Shown one piece after another: positions 60,034 through 64,000 of a stretch of DNA of 64,000 nt (positions within the stretch are counted from its first letter, which is position 1; each line of letters opens with the position of its first letter). Position numbers and translations under genes: made by a program. The notes under the pieces were generated by a model. That model had not been told where the DNA came from and ran no database searches. It was given only the letters and a program-made list of their open reading frames with translations. The stretch comes from UBA5336 sp964506685 (lineage in GTDB: Bacteria; Pseudomonadota; Alphaproteobacteria; Caulobacterales; Hyphomonadaceae), in assembly GCA_964506685.1 (NCBI GenBank), contig CAZDMQ010000001.1, positions 62,001 through 126,000 on the forward strand. The letters are read 5' to 3'.

Positions 60034-60696
60034 ATGCCGAGACCTGCAGGGGTGCGCAATCGCGACTTCGAGGAAAAGAAGCGTGTCCTGATCGAGGCGC
60101 TGACGGAATTCGCCCTGGGATCAGACCTCCGCCGGCCCTCCCTGCGCCAGTTTGCCCAGGCCGCCGGCGCTTCGGAGCCGACGCTGCGCCACTATTTCGG
60201 CGACCGGCAGGGCGTCGTGGTGGCCATTCTCGAAACCATCGGGCGGCGCGGCCGACCGCTCTGGGACACCATTGCCACGCCAAGCCCGTCGCCGGGCGAG
60301 GCCCTGCGCGAATATTACCGGGTCTCCCATGCCGGCATGCGCCATGGCGGCTTCATCCGGGCCCATGCCTTCGGGATCATCGAGGGCGTTGCCGATCCGC
60401 ACGTGGCGCGGGCCTATCTCGAACACGTCCTGGAACCGGCCCTCAGGGCGGTTTCGCGGAAATTCTCGGCCACGCCGGGCGCGCCGACCGACGAGAAGGC
60501 CCTGCGCGCGGCCAGCCTCGTCGCCCTGGCGCCGCTCCTGGTGCTCGGCCTGCACCAGGACCTGCTGGGCGGTGTCAGCGACTGGCCGTTCGATGGCGAT
60601 GTCACGATCGCTCATCTGGAGACGTGGCTGGTGTCCGCATTCGAGGCCGGGGCGATCACCACAGATCCTGCAGCCGGGGGGCGAGCGATGCAGTAG
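60034..60696 (+). CDS. TetR/AcrR-family transcriptional regulator
   Basis: A 220-residue regulator. The helix-turn-helix is RPSLRQFAQAAGASEPTLRH (~32-51) followed by YFGDRQGVVVAILE, the standard TetR N-terminal three-helix domain. The C-terminal part is helical with its own dimer and ligand region. I take the ATG at 60034 with GGGAAAG upstream; the frame is open well before it. It lies inside the EPS locus, between the ExoY-like gene and the flippase, so it may control part of that locus; the ligand and operators are unknown. Confidence 0.87.
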   Translation: MPRPAGVRNRDFEEKKRVLIEALTEFALGSDLRRPSLRQFAQAAGASEPTLRHYFGDRQGVVVAILETIGRRGRPLWDTIATPSPSPGEALREYYRVSHAGMRHGGFIRAHAFGIIEGVADPHVARAYLEHVLEPALRAVSRKFSATPGAPTDEKALRAASLVALAPLLVLGLHQDLLGGVSDWPFDGDVTIAHLETWLVSAFEAGAITTDPAAGGRAMQ

Positions 60697-60782
60697 CGTC
60701 CCCGGACCCTGGCTCTGCGCGGCGCTGCGCCGGATCCGTGGGCATGCCGGGTCGGATCAGGCCATGCCGGGCCATGCCGGGC

Positions 60783-60820
60783 CAGGTCAGGTGAGGTCAG
60801 GTGAGGTCAGGTGAGGTCAG
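60783..60820. repeat. 10-bp tandem repeat across the flippase stop codon
   Basis: The unit GTGAGGTCAG occurs three times in a row (60791-60820) after a partial unit, and two copies of GGCCATGCCG precede it. The flippase stop (TCA on the plus strand, 60817-60819) is part of the last unit. Such a run could vary in number by slippage. Confidence 0.7.
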
Positions 60821-62322
60821 GGCAGGGCGGGGCTTTCGGGGCGCAGGCCGAGCTTCTGCAGGATCGCGACAATGGCGCCGAGGATCTTGGTTTCCGGCCC
60901 CAGCGGACGGCCAAGGGCCAGCCACAGCAGGGCATGCACGCTGAAATAGATGCCCGCGCCCAGCCCGGCGACGAGGACGAGCGAGGCGAACTGGACCATG
61001 ATCGGTCCGCCCTGCACAATCAGCATCGGGGCGAAGAACAGCACCGCAGCATACATCACCCCGGCCGACACGATCGAGCGCAGCAGGACCCGGATCTGTT
61101 CGGTCACGGGGATGCCAACCATTCTCTTCACCATGGACAGGCTGATCGCGACGCTCAGCAATGCCGTGCCGATACGTGACCACAGGACACCTTCGAGGCC
61201 AAAGGCCTGCAGCGCCCAGAGCAGCGGGATGATCCGCAGCAGGAAGGTGATGAAATTGCGCCAGAACAGCAGTTTTGTCCGGCCCAGCGACATGGCGAGC
61301 GCAGACGCCGGCATGTTGAGGTTGTTGAAGGCGATGACGGGCCCGGCGAGGGCAAGCACGATGGTTGCCGGCAGCCATTTCTCACCGAACATGATGGCGA
61401 TGATCGGCTCGGCCAGTGCGCTCATGCCGAGGCCGAGCGGCAGCATCAGCGCAAAGGTGAAGGACATCGACAGGAGGAAGGCCCGCTTGAGGCGCAGCCC
61501 GTCCTTCTGGATCGAACTGAAGGCGGAGAACAGCGAGCGGTTGATCGGCGCGGTCAGCAGGGTCGAGACCCGCTGAGAGAGCTGGGTGCCGTAGGAATAA
61601 TAGCCCATGGTGGCCTTGCCGAGCGTGGCGACGAACAGCCCGTCGGCCTGCCAGGTCAGGTGCCGGAAGACGTGCCCGAGACCGAGCCAGAGCGAATAGC
61701 CGAAGATGCGGCGGAAGGAGGCGAGGGTCAGGCGGGGCAGTTTCGGCTTGAGGATGAAGCTGATCAGCACGCCGGCGACACCGGAGCCGACCAGTCCGAT
61801 CGGAATGGCCCAGTAGCTGCCCGTCTGCCAGGCAATCAGGATGATGGTGATGGCGGAGGTGAGCTTGACCGCAATCTCGGAAAACGCCTCGGGGCTGAAC
61901 ACCAGCGAGCGGGCAAATTCCTCCATGTAGGCGTTCCGGAGGCCGAGTATGGTCGGATAGGCGGCGACCAGCAGCATCAGCGGGAACAGGCGCGCATCGC
62001 CGTAGAACATCGAAATCGGCCAGGCGAGGGCGAGCAGCATCGCGCTGACGATGAGCCCGCGCAGGATGCCGAGCGTCCAGGCGGTGCCATAATCGTCACG
62101 CGTCGGGGCGTCGAAATGGATCAGCGCCGCCGCGGTCGGGAATTCGAGGATCGCGCCGATCAGGGTCATCACCGTGATCGCGATGAAGGCGAGGCCGACA
62201 TCCTCGGGCGAGAGGAAGCGGGCGGCGAACATCATCGAGACGAAGCCGATCACCTGGCTGAGGAACCGGCCGGCCAGGAGCCATGTGGCTCCCCGGGTCA
62301 CGCTGGCGGTCAGCTTCGGCAT
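60817..62322 (-). CDS. Wzx-type lipopolysaccharide/EPS flippase
   Basis: A 501-residue polytopic protein of the polysaccharide transporter (PST/MOP) superfamily that moves the undecaprenyl-linked repeat unit to the periplasmic side. About 13-14 helices are apparent, starting with TRGATWLLAGRFLSQVIGFV (~8-27). No soluble domain is present. I choose the ATG at 62322, with GGAG upstream; a longer frame reaching 62571 is Arg/Pro-rich and not plausible. It is convergent with TetR and its stop sits in a tandem repeat. The next gene downstream on the same strand is a GT2 gene that precedes it by 115 bases. Confidence 0.88.
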   Translation of the reverse strand: MPKLTASVTRGATWLLAGRFLSQVIGFVSMMFAARFLSPEDVGLAFIAITVMTLIGAILEFPTAAALIHFDAPTRDDYGTAWTLGILRGLIVSAMLLALAWPISMFYGDARLFPLMLLVAAYPTILGLRNAYMEEFARSLVFSPEAFSEIAVKLTSAITIILIAWQTGSYWAIPIGLVGSGVAGVLISFILKPKLPRLTLASFRRIFGYSLWLGLGHVFRHLTWQADGLFVATLGKATMGYYSYGTQLSQRVSTLLTAPINRSLFSAFSSIQKDGLRLKRAFLLSMSFTFALMLPLGLGMSALAEPIIAIMFGEKWLPATIVLALAGPVIAFNNLNMPASALAMSLGRTKLLFWRNFITFLLRIIPLLWALQAFGLEGVLWSRIGTALLSVAISLSMVKRMVGIPVTEQIRVLLRSIVSAGVMYAAVLFFAPMLIVQGGPIMVQFASLVLVAGLGAGIYFSVHALLWLALGRPLGPETKILGAIVAILQKLGLRPESPALP

Positions 62323-62437
62323 GAGGGGGCGCTCCGGTCGGTGTCCTGACGCAGCAATATACATCAGTCTGGTTGGGTGGGGACAGGAACGGGCCGGACA
62401 ATCGGCCGATCCTGTCGAAGTCGGTCGGGTCGCCGGC

Positions 62438-63469
62438 CTAGGCCGGGCCCCTGAGGTCGCGGGCCCAGAGGGTGTCCCAGCGCAGCCGGCAGACCAGCTG
62501 CCAGAGTTTCGGCGCGTCCTGCCAGGGGGGCGGCGGTGCGCTCGTGCTGGCGAGGCTGGCAAAGCGTGCAAGGTGCGCCTCGGCCTCGGGGGTGCGGGCG
62601 AGATAGGGATTGGACCGGGCCTCGCGCCGTGCGGCCGGCCAGAGTTTCAGCACCCCGAGAAATCCGTCGATCGAGCCCCTCACGAACCCGGCGCGCAGCC
62701 CGGCCACGGTCATCACCATGAGTTCGGAGAACACCTCGAAGGCAGGCTGGCGCTGTTTCATCATGAGATAGACGTGGTTGCGCAGGTGGTAGCGGTAGCG
62801 GTGGTGTTTCCACTGCACGCGGTGCTCGGCCGAGACCTTGTGGCGGACCGCGAAGTCGCCATTGTAGATGATCGTGTAGCCGGCATTCATCAGCCGGTCG
62901 CAGAGGTCGATCTCCTCATGCATGAAGAACAGCGTCTCGTCATAGGCGCCAACCTTCTCGAAGGCTTCGCGGCGGATCATGTGACCGGCGCCGCAGAACT
63001 GTTTCGCGGGGAAGGTCCGGTGGGTCCAGGTCTCGGGTTCGAGCGGGCCGTAGCACCAGCTTGAGCGGTCGGGGAGGGGCGCATCGGTCGGGCTGTCGAA
63101 GACGTTGACGGCAAAGCCGAGCGCGCCGATCTCGGGATGGGCGTCCATGTAGGCGGCGGCGCGGGCGCAGACGGTGGGGTCGGCGAAGACCGCGTCATTG
63201 TCGAGCGCGACGATATAGTCGGCATCGCCCATCGCGCTGGCCTGGTTGCGACCACCGGCGACCCCGGCATTCTCTGTATTGTAGCGGACCTCGACGGCGG
63301 GCCGGTCATCGCAGAAGGCCTTCAGCCGGGCGAGGTCGGCCGGTTTCGTCCCCTGGTCGACGACCTTGACGCGCGGCTCGATGCCGGTCTGTTCGCAGCC
63401 GCTGCGGATGGCTTCGATCGTGTCGTCGGTGCGGTCCCATGACAGGATGATGATGTCGACAGCCTTCAT
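62438..63469 (-). CDS. GT2 family glycosyltransferase
   Basis: A 343-residue rhamnosyl-type GT2 transferase. VDIIILSWDRTDDTIEAIRS (~4-23) begins the GT-A fold; NAGVAGGRNQASAMGDADYI (~66-85) and the metal-binding VALDNDAVFADPTV (~86-99) follow, and FFMHEEIDLCDRLMNAGY (~181-198) contains the catalytic acidic pair. The end is extended and Pro-rich. GAGGG precedes the ATG. It diverges from the last partial GT2 gene with a 227-base space and precedes the flippase on the same strand, probably one transcript. Confidence 0.86.
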   Translation of the reverse strand: MKAVDIIILSWDRTDDTIEAIRSGCEQTGIEPRVKVVDQGTKPADLARLKAFCDDRPAVEVRYNTENAGVAGGRNQASAMGDADYIVALDNDAVFADPTVCARAAAYMDAHPEIGALGFAVNVFDSPTDAPLPDRSSWCYGPLEPETWTHRTFPAKQFCGAGHMIRREAFEKVGAYDETLFFMHEEIDLCDRLMNAGYTIIYNGDFAVRHKVSAEHRVQWKHHRYRYHLRNHVYLMMKQRQPAFEVFSELMVMTVAGLRAGFVRGSIDGFLGVLKLWPAARREARSNPYLARTPEAEAHLARFASLASTSAPPPPWQDAPKLWQLVCRLRWDTLWARDLRGPA

Positions 63470-63696
63470 GGCAGAGCCCTCGCCTTCTCACATCTCGCGG
63501 CTCCCTGCGTACCTTGTGGAAAACCCGAAGGGAAGCCGCCTGCTCACCCTCAATTCAAAAGTTGCGCCAAGTGACCGGCGCGGCGGGACGACGCGACAAA
63601 TTCGGCCAGCGCTGCCGGCCTGGCCTTGGTCTTGCTGGGAAGCTGGGCAATAAGCCTTCCCCGAGGGGGAATGTGACGGGGCCAGGGCCGGGTGTC

Positions 63697-64000
63697 ATGA
63701 CGCAGTGCGAGATCATCATTCCCTTCTACCAGCGCCAGCCGGGCATTCTCGCCAATGCTGTTGCGTCCGTGTTCGCCCAGACCCATGCGGACTGGCGGCT
63801 GATCATCATCGATGACGGTTCGCCCAGCCCGGTCGAGGCCGACCTGACCGGGCTCACCGACTACGAGCGCACGCGGCTGCGGATTGTCAGCAAGCCGAAT
63901 GGCGGGGTGAGTTCGGCGCGCAATGCCGGGCTGGATGCCGTTTCGGACAAGGCAGCGGTGGTGGCCTTCCTCGATTCCGACGATGTCTGGGACAGCGGCC
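63697..64000 (+). CDS. GT2 family glycosyltransferase, 3' end beyond the window
   Basis: The first ~101 residues of a glycosyltransferase cut by the right edge. CEIIIPFYQRQPGILANAVA (~4-23), LIIIDDGSPSPVEADL (~37-52), GGVSSARNAGLDAVSD (~69-84) and the DxD-like FLDSDDVWD (~90-98) are the complete GT-A core. I choose the ATG at 63697; a GTG at 63673 is also in frame, two bases after GAGGGGGA. It shows that the EPS locus extends to the right. Confidence 0.88.
   Translation, partial: MTQCEIIIPFYQRQPGILANAVASVFAQTHADWRLIIIDDGSPSPVEADLTGLTDYERTRLRIVSKPNGGVSSARNAGLDAVSDKAAVVAFLDSDDVWDSG

Noticed and set aside
60783..60820. CRISPR array
   Set aside because: The units are 10 bp and directly adjacent without spacers; no cas gene is in the window.
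1..64000. tRNA or rRNA genes
   Set aside because: I checked the intergenic gaps for TPsiC-loop-like GGTTCGAATCC sequences and cloverleaf arms and found none. Similar words occur only inside coding genes.

Overview
The window is GC-rich and densely coded. It looks like an alphaproteobacterium, probably from the marine, Caulobacterales/Hyphomonadaceae-like part of the group. The reasons are gene order and promoter style: acnA diverges from ccmABCDG, tlpA diverges from argH, argH-lptM-lysA is followed by a TIGR02302/DUF4175 gene, infA is followed by maf, and two promoters resemble Caulobacter housekeeping elements (TTGACG type -35). The assignment is inference; there is no rRNA or tRNA gene here to confirm it.

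Layout. 1-2 kb: a truncated conserved hypothetical gene and a CPA1 antiporter. 2.2-9 kb: a catabolic group with an ABM-domain protein, SnoaL-like protein, fatty-acyl-CoA ligase, OB-fold (DUF35) protein, thiolase-fold enzyme, hotdog thioesterase, [2Fe-2S] ferredoxin and ferredoxin reductase. It suggests CoA-thioester degradation of a lipid or terpenoid/steroid fed by a monooxygenase encoded elsewhere. 9-10 kb: a HIG1-type membrane protein and a PduO-type cobalamin adenosyltransferase. 10-16.3 kb: an unrecognised envelope-associated set (helical-repeat lipoprotein, coiled-coil membrane protein, TerB-like protein, J-domain protein, membrane-anchored repeat protein, two-TM protein). 16.4-19.3 kb: a TonB-dependent receptor. 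19.5-32 kb: housekeeping genes (acnA, ccm operon, tlpA, argH, lptM, lysA, DUF4175). 32-40 kb: infA, maf, a trehalose operon (otsA, otsB, GH15), tlyA and a thiolase. 40.2-42.2 kb: a membrane-anchored repeat/propeller-like protein.

42.4-64 kb is a Wzx/Wzy-type exopolysaccharide locus. It holds several GT2 and one GT4-like glycosyltransferases, an ExoY-like initiating sugar transferase, an ExoA-like transferase, a Wzx flippase, an ExoQ/Wzy-like polymerase, an OPX export lipoprotein, a beta-barrel protein, a Wzc-like co-polymerase/BY-kinase, a PPP-family phosphatase, a sulfotransferase, an intact GH16 glycanase and a GH16-fold protein that has lost catalytic residues. The product is probably a sulfated, processed polymer. 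The locus continues past the right edge.

Two runs of ten Ns break acnA and the DUF4175 gene. In both cases short sequences shared across the gap allow an in-frame join, so I treat both as scaffolding artefacts and not as mutations. The most interesting unexplained items are a 63-bp interspersed element present twice with a covarying hairpin, the TerB/J-domain/repeat-protein set, the degenerate GH16 protein, the cysteine-free OB-fold protein beside a thiolase lacking its catalytic His, and a small membrane protein embedded in the ccm operon.
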